Numbered from the stretch's first letter, positions 1-7,591 are shown. The stretch: DNA of 11,157 bases from CAYMSA01 sp964392965 (GCA_964392965.1 CAYMSA010000057.1:1-11157); one strand, 5' to 3'. Notes: a model not told the origin generated them from the letters alone. Program-made: numbers and translations.

Positions 1-2184
1 CTCCGCCGCCTGGAGCAGCAGGTCCAGGTCGTCACCGATGTCCTCGTCCACCTGCCGCTTCGCTGCCGGGACGACGACGTCCTCACGGTACGTCGGCCGC
101 ATCTGCGCCTTGACGTGCTCGACCACCGACAGGATCTCGGACTCCGAGACCCAGGCGCCCTGCACGCGCTGCGGCTTCGCCTTGCCCGACGGGTGGAACA
201 GCGCGTCGCCCTGCCCGATGAGCTTCTCCGCCCCGGGCGAGTCCAGGATCACGCGCGAGTCGGCGAGCGACGACGTCGCGAAGGCGAGCCGCGAGGGGAC
301 GTTCGCCTTGATGAGGCCGGTCACGACGTCGACCGACGGCCGCTGCGTCGCCAGCACGAGGTGGATGCCGGCGGCGCGGGCGAGCTGGGTGATCCGCTGG
401 ATGGAGGACTCGACGTCCCGCGGGGCGACCATCATCAGGTCCGCGAGTTCATCGACGATCACGAGCAGGTACGGGTACGGGGTGATCGTGCGTTCAGAGC
501 CCGGCAGGGGCGTGACGCGCCCGGAGCGGACGGCGGCGTTGAAGTCGTCGACGTGCTTGTAGCCGAAGGCGGCGAGGTCGTCGTACCGCATGTCCATCTC
601 GCGCACCACCCACTCGAGCGCCTCCGCGGCCTTCTTCGGGCTCGTGATGATGGGCGTGATGAGGTGCGGGATGCCCTCGTAGATGGTGAGTTCGACCCGC
701 TTCGGGTCCACCAGCACCAGGCGGACCTGCTCCGGTGTGGCGCGCATCAGGATCGAGACGATCATCGAGTTGATGAACGAGGACTTGCCGGACCCGGTGG
801 CGCCCGCGACCAGCAGGTGGGGCATCTTGGCGAGGTTGGCGACGACGTACCCGCCCTCCACGTCCTTGCCCACCCCGACGACGAGCGGGTGCTCGGTGCG
901 CAGCGCGGCGCTCGAGCGCAGCACGTCCCCGAGGGCGACGGTCTCGCGGTCGGCGTTCGGGATCTCGATCCCGATGGCGGACTTGCCCGGGATCGGGGAG
1001 AGGATGCGCACGTCGGCGCTCGCGACCGCGTAGGCGATGTTCCGGGACAGGGCGGTGACCCGCTCGACCTTCGTGCCGGGCCCGAGTTCCACCTCGTAGC
1101 GGGTGACCGTCGGGCCGCGCGAGAAGCCGGTGACGGTGGCGGGGATCTCGAACTCGGCGAACACGTTCGTCAGTCGTTCGACCACGTGGTCGTTCGCCTG
1201 GGAGCGGACCTTGTGGGGCCCGCCCTTCACGAGCAGTCCGTCCCCCGGCAGGGTGTAGACGATGTGGGGCGAGAGCTCGAGCTGCTCGGCACGGGCGGGC
1301 AGAGCCTGCGTGGGCGGGGGCGCGATCTCCGTGTGGTGGTCCTCCTCCGCCGGCGGCGTCTCGCCCCGGCGTCGGCGCGACGGCGCCACCTCGGCGACGA
1401 CGTCGGCCGGCTCCTCGGGAACGGGCTCGCTGCGCCGCCGCGGCCGGGGGGGCGGCGGACGATCGGCCTCGGGCGGCGCGGGTTCCACGGCCGCGGGCCG
1501 CCGGAAGATTCCGGCGATCCGTCCGGGCACTGCCGCGACCGGCGTCGCGGTGATCACGCAGAGCGCCAGGAGAGCGAGGAGCACGAGGATGGGCACCGCG
1601 GCGTACACGGTGAACAGGGCCACGAGCGGGGCGGCCAGCAACCACCCGAGCACGCCACCTGCCGCCTCCACGGCGGCGAGGTCGTCGAGGGGCGACGGCG
1701 CGGCGCGGCCGATGTGGATCATGCCCGCCACCGCGGAGATCAGCAGCATGACCCCGATCGAGACGCGGCCGTTCGCCCGCGACTGCTCCGGGTGCCGGAA
1801 GAGCCGCAGCGCGAGCAGGGCGAACAGTGCGGGCAGCAGCGTCCCCAGGACCCCGATCAGGCCGGCGGCGGTGTGGTGGATCACGTCACCCGCGAGGCCG
1901 GAGAGCCCGAACCACTCCCTGGTCGCCACGATGATCGCGAGCGCGAGGAACAGGAAGGCGACGCCGTCGCGACGCAGGGCGGGATCGGCCTCACGTGCCG
2001 CGTTCGTCAGCTTCCGGGTCGCTCCACCCACGAGGTGCGCTCCTCCCATCCAGATCCCGCGGACGACACGAACGGGAAGGGCGCTCCGGCGGCGTGCGGG
2101 AGCCCGGCTGGTCCGCGACGAGCGCGCCGCGGGGCGCCTCGGCTGTGCGGCCTGCCGTTGGGGGGACGAGGTCCGGGTGGCCAT
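1..2184 (-). CDS. ftsK: DNA translocase FtsK/SpoIIIE, C-terminus cut by the window edge
   Basis: Septal DNA pump that uses ATP to move chromosome ends out of the closing division septum. The frame is open for 728 codons from ATG at 2184 to base 1. A basic, Arg/Ser-rich N-terminus (about 1-50) is followed by hydrophobic segments near residues 73-88, 107-127, 141-158 and 178-212 (the FtsK 4TM domain). A Pro/Arg/Glu-rich linker (about 230-300) leads to the motor: Walker A GATGSGKS at 461-468 and Walker B LLVIVDE at 573-579. The visible part ends in an acidic LDLLLQAAE stretch, just before the DNA-reading winged-helix gamma domain, which should lie outside the window. I translated residues 1-348 line by line and saw no frameshift. 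It follows RNase J by 53 bp on the same strand, the usual actinobacterial order. No clear Shine-Dalgarno precedes the ATG. An internal ATG at residue 46 is possible, but the basic N-terminus is typical of the family. Confidence 0.96.
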   Translation of the reverse strand, partial: MATRTSSPQRQAAQPRRPAARSSRTSRAPARRRSALPVRVVRGIWMGGAHLVGGATRKLTNAAREADPALRRDGVAFLFLALAIIVATREWFGLSGLAGDVIHHTAAGLIGVLGTLLPALFALLALRLFRHPEQSRANGRVSIGVMLLISAVAGMIHIGRAAPSPLDDLAAVEAAGGVLGWLLAAPLVALFTVYAAVPILVLLALLALCVITATPVAAVPGRIAGIFRRPAAVEPAPPEADRPPPPRPRRRSEPVPEEPADVVAEVAPSRRRRGETPPAEEDHHTEIAPPPTQALPARAEQLELSPHIVYTLPGDGLLVKGGPHKVRSQANDHVVERLTNVFAEFEIPATVTGFSRGPTVTRYEVELGPGTKVERVTALSRNIAYAVASADVRILSPIPGKSAIGIEIPNADRETVALGDVLRSSAALRTEHPLVVGVGKDVEGGYVVANLAKMPHLLVAGATGSGKSSFINSMIVSILMRATPEQVRLVLVDPKRVELTIYEGIPHLITPIITSPKKAAEALEWVVREMDMRYDDLAAFGYKHVDDFNAAVRSGRVTPLPGSERTITPYPYLLVIVDELADLMMVAPRDVESSIQRITQLARAAGIHLVLATQRPSVDVVTGLIKANVPSRLAFATSSLADSRVILDSPGAEKLIGQGDALFHPSGKAKPQRVQGAWVSESEILSVVEHVKAQMRPTYREDVVVPAAKRQVDEDIGDDLDLLLQAAE

Positions 2185-2199
2185 ACAGATACGACGTTA
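2185..2199 (-). promoter_or_regulatory. possible -10 element before ftsK
   Basis: TAACGT on the minus strand (2194-2199) lies 9 nt before the ftsK ATG. It fits the actinobacterial -10 consensus TAnnnT and would start a transcript with only about two untranslated bases, which would explain the missing ribosome-binding site. The spacing is looser than the exact 7 nt seen at four other genes here and no -35 box is visible, so this is only a candidate. Confidence 0.25.
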
Positions 2200-2200
2200 T

Positions 2201-2220
2201 CCTGCCCGCCCGCGGGCAGG
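2201..2220 (-). terminator. short GC hairpin between RNase J and ftsK
   Basis: CCTGCCCG (2201-2208) and CGGGCAGG (2213-2220) form a perfect 8-bp stem with a 4-nt loop. It begins 17 nt after the RNase J stop codon and ends 16 nt before the ftsK ATG. There is no T-run after it on either strand, so it may be a weak or partial terminator, or an RNA stability element. Confidence 0.4.
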
Positions 2221-2237
2221 AACGGGCCACGCCGGTG

Positions 2238-3920
2238 TCAGACCTCGATCACGAGCGGGATGATCATGGGCCGGCGCCGTAGCTTCTGGGAGGCGAACCG
2301 CCCGACCACGCGCCGCATGACCTGCTGCAGTTCGTGCGTGTCAGCCGACTCCCGTGCCGCCTCCTCCAGGGCGCGACGCAAGTCGTCGCGGATCGGGTCG
2401 AACACCACATCCGTCTCGGCCATCCCACGCGCCTGGATGTGGGGTCCGGTCACGATGTCACCGGTGGCGGAGTCGATCCCGGCGAAGATGGAGACGAACC
2501 CCTCGACGCCGAGGATGCGGCGGTCCTTCAGCTCGGCATCGGTGATCTCCCCCACGGTGGAGCCGTCCACGTACACGTAGCGGCACGGGACGGCGCCCAC
2601 GATCCGGGCGACGCCGTCGGCGAGGTCGACGACGACGCCGTCCTCGGCGAGCATCACCCGCTCCGGCGGGACACCGGTCTGGACGGCGAGGGCGCCGTTG
2701 GCGACCAGGTGCCGGATCTCGCCGTGGATCGGCATCACGTTGCGCGGTTGCACGATGTTGTACACGTAGAGCAGCTCCCCGGCGGAGGCGTGGCCGGAGA
2801 CGTGGACGTTCGCGTTGCCCTGGTGCACCACGCGCGCGCCCAGCCGCGTGAGTCCGTTGATGACCCGGTAGACCGAGTTCTCGTTCCCGGGGATCAGGGA
2901 TGAGGCGAAGATGACGGTGTCCCCCGGTCCCACCCGGACGCTGTGGTCCTTGTTCGCCATGCGGGACAGCGCGGACATGGGCTCGCCCTGCGATCCGGTG
3001 GCGACGAGCACCACCTCGTCGTCCGGCAGGCCCGCGATGGTCCGCTGGTCCACGAGCACCCCCTCGGGGATGTCCAGGAAGCCCAGGTCGGCGGCCAGGC
3101 CCATGTTGCGCACCATCGAGCGCCCCACCAGGGCGACCTTCCGGCCGTGCCGGGCCGCGGCGGTCAGCACCTGCTGGACCCGGTGCACGTTGGAGGCGAA
3201 GGAGGCCACCACGATCTTGCCGGCCGATTGTGCGAAGACGGTGTCCAGGACGGGACCTATCTCGCGTTCGAGCGGGGTGAAGCCGGGCACCTCGGCGTTG
3301 GTCGAGTCCACCATGAAGAGGTCCACCCCCTCCTCCCCCAGGCGGGCGAAGGACCGGAGGTCGGTGAGGCGTCCATCGAGGGGGAGCTGGTCCATCTTGA
3401 AGTCGCCCGTGTGGAGCACGGTCCCGGCCGTCGTCCGGATCATGACGGCCAGTGCGTCCGGGATCGAATGGTTGACGGCGACGAACTCGCACTCGAAGGG
3501 ACCCAGTTCCTCGACCTGTCCCTCCTCCACCTGCAGGCTGAAGGGCGTGATCCGGTGCTCCTTCAGCTTCTCCTCCACGAAGGCGAGGGTGAGTTCGGAC
3601 CCGACGAGGGGGATGTCCGGGCGACTCCGGAGCAGGAAGGGCACCGCGCCGATGTGGTCCTCGTGACCGTGCGTGAGGACGAGGGCGACCACGTCGTCGA
3701 GCCTGTCGATGATGAGGTCGATGTCGGGCAGGATCAGGTCGACGCCGGGATGGTTGTCATCCGGGAAGAGGACGCCGCAGTCGACCAGGAGGAGCTTGCC
3801 GTCGAGCTCCAGCACGGTCATGTTGCGCCCGACCTCGCCGAGTCCCCCGAGCGGCGTGAGACGCAGCGTGCCGGGGGCGAGGGGGGCCGGAGGGGACAGT
3901 TCGGGGTGTGGGTGGCTCAC
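2238..3920 (-). CDS. rnj: ribonuclease J (metallo-beta-lactamase/beta-CASP)
   Basis: Zinc-dependent RNase J with 5'-3' exonuclease and endonuclease activity in RNA maturation and decay. The 560-aa length is normal for the family. The metallo-beta-lactamase core carries HGHEDH at 84-89, a further metal-ligand candidate His151 (VNHSIPD) and Asp173 (HTGDFK). The beta-CASP part contains SGQ-like TGSQGEP at 309-315, HVSGHAS at 373-379 and the terminal ligand His399 in MPIHGE. The C-terminal domain (about 450-560) ends in a basic KLRRRP patch followed by a hydrophobic tail. The start codon is GTG at 3920, with AGGA 7 nt upstream, and the protein begins MSHPHPEL ahead of the conserved LTPLGGLGEVGRN. 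It lies 43 bp downstream of dapA and could share its transcript. The family and domain assignment is secure; the substrate range is inferred from the family. Confidence 0.97.
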   Translation of the reverse strand: MSHPHPELSPPAPLAPGTLRLTPLGGLGEVGRNMTVLELDGKLLLVDCGVLFPDDNHPGVDLILPDIDLIIDRLDDVVALVLTHGHEDHIGAVPFLLRSRPDIPLVGSELTLAFVEEKLKEHRITPFSLQVEEGQVEELGPFECEFVAVNHSIPDALAVMIRTTAGTVLHTGDFKMDQLPLDGRLTDLRSFARLGEEGVDLFMVDSTNAEVPGFTPLEREIGPVLDTVFAQSAGKIVVASFASNVHRVQQVLTAAARHGRKVALVGRSMVRNMGLAADLGFLDIPEGVLVDQRTIAGLPDDEVVLVATGSQGEPMSALSRMANKDHSVRVGPGDTVIFASSLIPGNENSVYRVINGLTRLGARVVHQGNANVHVSGHASAGELLYVYNIVQPRNVMPIHGEIRHLVANGALAVQTGVPPERVMLAEDGVVVDLADGVARIVGAVPCRYVYVDGSTVGEITDAELKDRRILGVEGFVSIFAGIDSATGDIVTGPHIQARGMAETDVVFDPIRDDLRRALEEAARESADTHELQQVMRRVVGRFASQKLRRRPMIIPLVIEV

Positions 3921-3927
3921 GGGTCAA

Positions 3928-3931
3928 TCCT
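3928..3931 (-). promoter_or_regulatory. ribosome-binding site of RNase J
   Basis: AGGA on the minus strand sits 7 nt before the GTG start at 3920 and supports that start. The same bases form CAGGAT, one mismatch from a TAnnnT -10 element, so a near-leaderless promoter cannot be excluded. Confidence 0.5.
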
Positions 3932-3942
3932 GCCATCCCGCG

Positions 3943-3960
3943 CGCGGCGGCCACGCCGCG
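3943..3960 (-). other. small GC inverted repeat in the dapA-RNase J gap
   Basis: CGCGGC (3943-3948) and GCCGCG (3955-3960) can pair as a 6-bp stem with a 6-nt loop. It occupies much of the 43-bp gap, directly after the dapA stop. It is short and could arise by chance in such GC-rich DNA. If real, it may reduce readthrough from dapA or structure the RNase J leader. Confidence 0.25.
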
Positions 3961-3963
3961 GCG

Positions 3964-4854
3964 TTACGACGTGCGGAGCGAGTCGATCGCCGCGAGCAGC
4001 GCCGCGCGCTGCGCCGCAGGGGCGGGCACAAGGGGCAGGCGCAGGGTGGCGGTGGAGATCAGACCGAGTTCGTGGGCGGCCGTCTTGGCGAGGACCGCGC
4101 CCTGGCCGGTGCCCATGACGGCGTCCACCACGGGGATCAGCCGGTTGTGGACGGCGAGGGCGGCCGGCAGGTCGGAGGCAGCCACGGCGTCGACCATCCG
4201 GCGGTAGTGGCGTGCCGCCACGTGCCCGACGACGGACACCACGCCCACCGCGCCGTGGGTGAGGAAGCTGAGGTTGAGGGCGTCGTCGCCGGAGTAGATG
4301 GCCAGCCCGGTCTCGAGGCCGCGGCGGCACCCTGCGACGGCGTTCCCCGTGGCGTCCTTCACCGCGACGACGTTCGGGTGGCGGGCGACGCGCGCGGAGC
4401 ACTCGGGGCCGACCGCGACGCCCGTGCGGCCCGGGATGTCATAGACCATGACGGGCAGGTCCGCGGCGGAGGCGACCGTCTCGATGTGCGTCGCCACCCC
4501 GTCCTGCGACGGCCGGTTGTAGTACGGCGACACCACGAGGATCGCGTGCGCCCCCGCCTCCGCGGCACACTCGGCCATGCGGACGGCGTGGGCGGTGTCG
4601 TTGGAGCCGGCGCCGGCGATCACGCGGGCGCGGTCCCCGACCGCGGCGACGACGGCGCGCACCAGGTCCGCCTTCTCCGGTCCGTGCGTGGTGGGGGACT
4701 CCCCCGTGGTCCCGGAGACCACGAGCCCATCGCACCCCTCTGAGACGAGGTGGTCCGCGAGGCGCTGGGCGGAGTCGAGGTCCATCGAGCCGTCCTCGTG
4801 GAACGGCGTGACCATGGCGGTGATGACGGTGCCGAAGAGGGAGCGGGGGTCCAT
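3964..4854 (-). CDS. dapA: 4-hydroxy-tetrahydrodipicolinate synthase DapA
   Basis: Condenses pyruvate with aspartate semialdehyde, the first committed step of the lysine and meso-diaminopimelate (cell wall) pathway in the cytoplasm. The 296-aa protein is a full-length TIM barrel. It has GTTGES at 48-53 (substrate carboxylate binding), SPYYNRPSQDG at 109-119 with the tyrosine that reaches across the dimer, YDIPGR at 138-143 with the catalytic tyrosine and substrate arginine, and the Schiff-base lysine Lys166 in VAVKDATG. The ATG at 4854 starts right before the conserved GTVITAMVTPF. A longer frame upstream to 5259 is only the antisense of the GNAT gene. There is no Shine-Dalgarno, but TAGCGT lies exactly 7 nt before the ATG, suggesting a leaderless mRNA. 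It is divergent from the GNAT gene and may run on into RNase J, 43 bp downstream. Confidence 0.97.
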   Translation of the reverse strand: MDPRSLFGTVITAMVTPFHEDGSMDLDSAQRLADHLVSEGCDGLVVSGTTGESPTTHGPEKADLVRAVVAAVGDRARVIAGAGSNDTAHAVRMAECAAEAGAHAILVVSPYYNRPSQDGVATHIETVASAADLPVMVYDIPGRTGVAVGPECSARVARHPNVVAVKDATGNAVAGCRRGLETGLAIYSGDDALNLSFLTHGAVGVVSVVGHVAARHYRRMVDAVAASDLPAALAVHNRLIPVVDAVMGTGQGAVLAKTAAHELGLISTATLRLPLVPAPAAQRAALLAAIDSLRTS

Positions 4855-4867
4855 GGGGCACACGCTA
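4855..4867 (-). promoter_or_regulatory. leaderless promoter (-10 element) of dapA
   Basis: TAGCGT on the minus strand (4862-4867) fits TAnnnT and is followed by exactly 7 nt and then the dapA ATG, so transcription would begin at or next to the start codon. No TTGACA-like -35 box is visible about 17 bp upstream, which is common for this promoter class in actinobacteria. Confidence 0.6.
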
Positions 4868-4917
4868 GCGCGCCCGCCGACCCGGCCTCCCCGAGCGCCA
4901 GTGAGTGGGACACGCGT

Positions 4918-4929
4918 TAGGGTGGCGGC
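4918..4929 (+). promoter_or_regulatory. leaderless promoter (-10 element) of the GNAT gene
   Basis: TAGGGT on the plus strand (4918-4923) is followed by 6 nt (4924-4929) and then the GTG start at 4930, putting the expected transcription start at about the G of GTG. No -35 box is evident. It diverges from the dapA -10 element across only 50 bp (4868-4917), so the two promoters may interfere or share control. Confidence 0.5.
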
Positions 4930-5460
4930 GTGGCTGATGTCTCCGTCCGGCCCGCGCTGCCGAGCGACGCGGGACGCATCGGCGCGATCCATGCCGCCAC
5001 GATGAGGCTGGCGGTGGAGGCGGGACTGGGCGCGCTGCCCCCGGGGCTGGACGCCACCCTCGCGCCCGCCGCCTTCGCGGAGCGGTGGGGCACGGCGATT
5101 GCCGCGCCGCCCTCGCCGTCGCACCGGGTCCTCGCCGCGCTCGAAGGGAATGCGGTGGTCGGGTTCGCAGCGCTCGCCCCGGCGGAGCCGATCGACGGCG
5201 CGCCCGCACACGAGATCGTCGCCCTCGAGGTGGCCCCGGACCGCACGCGGGCAGGCCACGGGTCACGGCTCCTCGCCGCCTGTGTCGACGTGCTGCGGCA
5301 GCTGGGCGCGCCGGACGTCCTCGTGTGGTGCGTCCGGGGCGACGAGCCGCGCACGCGGTTCCTCTCGTCCGCGGGCTTCGCGCCCCTCGGCGTCCGGCGC
5401 AGCTTCGACGTGGCCGGCAGCGAACTCGTGCAGCTCGCCTGGCACGCGGGGCTCGCCTGA
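4930..5460 (+). CDS. GNAT family N-acetyltransferase
   Basis: Predicted acetyl-CoA-dependent acetyltransferase of 176 aa, a usual single-domain GNAT length; the substrate is unknown. The N-terminus VSVRPALPSDAGRIGAIH (4-21) is the typical beta1-alpha1 opening. VLAALEGNAVVGFAAL (67-82) gives beta2-beta3, and IVALEVAPDRTRAGHGSRLL (96-115) is motif A with the pyrophosphate-binding loop. That loop reads T-R-A-G-H-G, so the usual Arg/Gln at its first position is Thr, with arginines on either side. SSAGFAPLGVRRSF (146-159) is the C-terminal motif B region. The start is GTG, supported by the -10 element just upstream. It is the only plus-strand gene, diverging from dapA and converging on dapB with 4 bp between stop codons. 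Its position between two lysine-pathway genes does not show that it acts in that pathway. Confidence 0.88.
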   Translation: MADVSVRPALPSDAGRIGAIHAATMRLAVEAGLGALPPGLDATLAPAAFAERWGTAIAAPPSPSHRVLAALEGNAVVGFAALAPAEPIDGAPAHEIVALEVAPDRTRAGHGSRLLAACVDVLRQLGAPDVLVWCVRGDEPRTRFLSSAGFAPLGVRRSFDVAGSELVQLAWHAGLA

Positions 5461-5464
5461 CCTG

Positions 5465-6205
5465 CTACAGGTCGAGCAGGGCCTCCAGGCCGACCGTCAG
5501 ACCCGGGCGGGAGCCGCCCTCGCGGATGGCCAGCAGCACCCCCGGCATGAAGCTCGACCGGTCGAAGGAGTCGGTGCGGATGGTGAGCTGCTCGCCGGGA
5601 TTGCCCAGCACGACCTCCTCGTGGGCGACCAGCCCGCGCAGCCGGACCGAGTGCACGTGGACACCGTCGACGACGGCCCCGCGGGCACCGGCAAGCCCGG
5701 ACGTGGTGGCGTCCGGCATCGCCCCCTGCCCCGCCGCGTGCCGGGCGGCCGCGATCCCGCGGGCGGTGTGGATCGCGGTGCCCGATGGCGCGTCGGCCTT
5801 GTCCGGGTGGTGGAGTTCGATCACTTCCGCCGAGTCGAACCAGGCGGCCGCCTTCCGGGCGAAGACCATGGCGAGCACCGCGGAGAGGGCAAAGTTGGGG
5901 GCGATGAGGACGGGAACGCCAGCTTCCTCGGCGTGCTCCCGCACGCGGGCGAGGGCGTCGTCGGTCCAGCCGGTCGTGCCGACGACCGTGCGGATACCGG
6001 CGTCGAGCAGCGTGTGGACGTGCATCTCGGTGACGCCCGGGACGGTGAAGTCCACGGCAACGTCCGCCCGGCCTGCGAGCGAGCCGACGTCCGAGCCGAC
6101 GTCGAGGCGCGCCACCAGTTCCATGTCGGGCGCGGCCGCGACCGCCGCGCACACCTGCCTGCCCATGCGCCCGTCGGCGCCGACGACTGCAACCCGGATA
6201 GCCAC
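5465..6205 (-). CDS. dapB: 4-hydroxy-tetrahydrodipicolinate reductase DapB
   Basis: NAD(P)H-dependent reductase acting directly after DapA in diaminopimelate/lysine synthesis. The 246-aa length is typical. The Rossmann domain opens with VAVVGADGRMG (5-15, GxxGRMG); Asp35 at the end of beta2 favours NADH, by analogy with characterised enzymes. VDFTVP (51-56), VGTTGW (75-80) and APNFALSA (102-109) are family signatures. ELHHPDKADAPSGTA (130-144) carries the catalytic His132, Lys136 and the SGT anion-binding loop. The start is GTG at 6205. It lies 5 bp after the M16 peptidase stop and has TAGCCT exactly 7 nt before the GTG, so it probably has its own leaderless promoter as well as possible readthrough. 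Its stop codon is 4 bp from that of the convergent GNAT gene, leaving no room for a terminator between them. Confidence 0.97.
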   Translation of the reverse strand: MAIRVAVVGADGRMGRQVCAAVAAAPDMELVARLDVGSDVGSLAGRADVAVDFTVPGVTEMHVHTLLDAGIRTVVGTTGWTDDALARVREHAEEAGVPVLIAPNFALSAVLAMVFARKAAAWFDSAEVIELHHPDKADAPSGTAIHTARGIAAARHAAGQGAMPDATTSGLAGARGAVVDGVHVHSVRLRGLVAHEEVVLGNPGEQLTIRTDSFDRSSFMPGVLLAIREGGSRPGLTVGLEALLDL

Positions 6206-6218
6206 GACCCTCAGGCTA
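6206..6218 (-). promoter_or_regulatory. leaderless promoter (-10 element) of dapB
   Basis: TAGCCT on the minus strand (6213-6218) precedes the dapB GTG by exactly 7 nt. It overlaps the last codons and the stop of the M16 peptidase gene. GAGGG lies in the spacer but is only 2 nt from the GTG, too close to act as a normal ribosome-binding site, which favours the leaderless reading. Confidence 0.5.
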
Positions 6219-7572
6219 GCGCCTCCGCGGCGGCGCAGGCCCGTTCCGGACCCACGACGACGAGCGTGGGGTCCGCCGCGAGGAGGTCGGCAGCCACCCG
6301 TTGGACGTCGGCGGCGGTGACCGCGCGGTAGCTGGCAAGGGTCTCCTCGAAGCTCATGAGCCGGCCGGTGACCACCTCCGCCAGCCCCAGCCGGGTCATG
6401 CGGGCCCCGGTGTCCTCGGAGCCCAGCACGAACGTGCCGCAGATCTGCCCGATCGCCCGCCGCAACTCCTCCGCGGAGGCGGGCTCGGAGACGAGGCGGG
6501 CCAGTTCTGCCCTCACCAGCTCGACCACGGTGGCGACCTTCGACGGCGCACAGGCCGCATAGGCTCCGAACAGTCCGCCCTCGGCGTAGCCCGAGGTGAA
6601 GGAGTAGGTGTTGTAGGCGAGGCCGCGCTTCTCACGGATCTCCTGGAAGAGACGCGAACTCATGCCGCCGCCGAGGATCGTCGAGGCAACAGCCAGCGCG
6701 AAACGCCGGGGGTCCGCGTTCGACAGGCCAGGCCCGCCGATGATCACGTGCGCCTGCTCCGTGGCCCGCGGGATGGTCAGCGTGGTCGACGGGCCGTGGA
6801 TCGCCGTACCCGCCACGCGGCGGCCGGCGGGCACGGCGTCCTCCGCCAGCACCCAGCCCGCTGCTCGTGCGCCGGCCTGCACCGACTCGCAGATGGCGTC
6901 GTGGTTGATGTTGCCCGCGGCGGTGACGACCAGTTCGCCCGGGACGTAGTGGGTCCGGTAGTGCGCGAGCACCGCGTCACGGCCGAGCGCCCTGATCGTC
7001 TCGGGCGTGCCGCCGATGGGGCGGCCGAGGGGATGGCCGGCGAGCACGGTCTCGGAGAAGCGCTCGTGGACGAGGTCGGCCGGGTCGTCCAGCGCCATCG
7101 CGAGCTCCTCCAGGATGACCTCGCGTTCTGTCTCGACGTCGCCGGCATCGAGGAGCGAGGAGGTCATCATGTCCATGAGGACGTCACTCGCCAGCGGCAG
7201 GTCCACGTCGAGCACCCGCGCGTAGTAGCAGGTGTAGTTCTTCGCGGTGGCGGCGTTGGCCTCCCCCCCGACGGCGTCGAAGGCGGCGGCGATGTCGTAC
7301 GCGCTCCGCGTCGGCGTGCCCTTGAAGAGCAGGTGCTCCAGGAAGTGGGTGGAGCCGGCGTGTTCCTCCAACTCGTCGCGGGAGCCAACCGCCACCCAGG
7401 CACCGAACGCCGCGGAGCGCATGGCCGGAATGTCCTCGGTGAGGACGCGGATGCCTCCCGGCAGCACCGTGCGCCTGATCAGCGCACCGTCCTGGGAGAG
7501 GTTCACGGTGGCGTCGGCGTCGGTGGAGGCGACGGCCGGGAGCGGCACGGCGGACCACGGGCTCTCTGGCAT
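6211..7572 (-). CDS. pepR: M16 family zinc metallopeptidase (PepR/processing-peptidase type)
   Basis: Predicted zinc peptidase of the pitrilysin/mitochondrial-processing-peptidase family; the physiological substrate is unknown. Numbered from the upstream ATG at 7581 (456 aa), the inverted zinc motif HFLEH is at 79-83 and the third ligand Glu159 lies in EREVILEEL, the normal spacing. NYTCYYARV (115-123) and GGGMSSRLFQEIREKRGLAY are typical of the N- and C-terminal halves. The size suits a single-chain bacterial PepR-like enzyme. I placed the start at the ATG at 7572 (453 aa) because TAGAAT lies exactly 7 nt before it, while the ATG at 7581 overlaps that -10 element and lacks a Shine-Dalgarno. 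In Mycobacterium tuberculosis, pepR follows pnp; here a sugar importer lies upstream instead. No signal peptide is visible, so it should be cytoplasmic. Confidence 0.93.
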   Translation of the reverse strand: MPESPWSAVPLPAVASTDADATVNLSQDGALIRRTVLPGGIRVLTEDIPAMRSAAFGAWVAVGSRDELEEHAGSTHFLEHLLFKGTPTRSAYDIAAAFDAVGGEANAATAKNYTCYYARVLDVDLPLASDVLMDMMTSSLLDAGDVETEREVILEELAMALDDPADLVHERFSETVLAGHPLGRPIGGTPETIRALGRDAVLAHYRTHYVPGELVVTAAGNINHDAICESVQAGARAAGWVLAEDAVPAGRRVAGTAIHGPSTTLTIPRATEQAHVIIGGPGLSNADPRRFALAVASTILGGGMSSRLFQEIREKRGLAYNTYSFTSGYAEGGLFGAYAACAPSKVATVVELVRAELARLVSEPASAEELRRAIGQICGTFVLGSEDTGARMTRLGLAEVVTGRLMSFEETLASYRAVTAADVQRVAADLLAADPTLVVVGPERACAAAEALA

Positions 7573-7585
7573 CCGGGTCATTCTA
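7573..7585 (-). promoter_or_regulatory. leaderless promoter (-10 element) of the M16 peptidase gene
   Basis: TAGAAT on the minus strand (7580-7585), close to the full TATAAT consensus, is followed by exactly 7 nt and ATG at 7572. It begins 6 bp after the terminator hairpin of the transporter operon, as expected where one transcription unit ends and the next starts. Confidence 0.6.
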
Positions 7586-7591
7586 CGGCGA

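Noticed and set aside
115..2580. An 821-codon open frame on the plus strand.
   Set aside because: It is antisense to ftsK and to the end of RNase J, with an Arg/Gly/Asp-heavy composition typical of shadow frames in high-GC DNA. The minus strand carries clear FtsK and RNase J motifs.
2943..4118. A 391-codon plus-strand frame across RNase J.
   Set aside because: It is the antisense shadow of RNase J, whose HGHEDH and beta-CASP motifs read cleanly on the other strand.
4855..5259. An N-terminal extension of DapA by 135 residues in the same open frame.
   Set aside because: The extra part is antisense to the GNAT gene, has no DapA-like content, and the family's conserved N-terminus begins right after the ATG at 4854.
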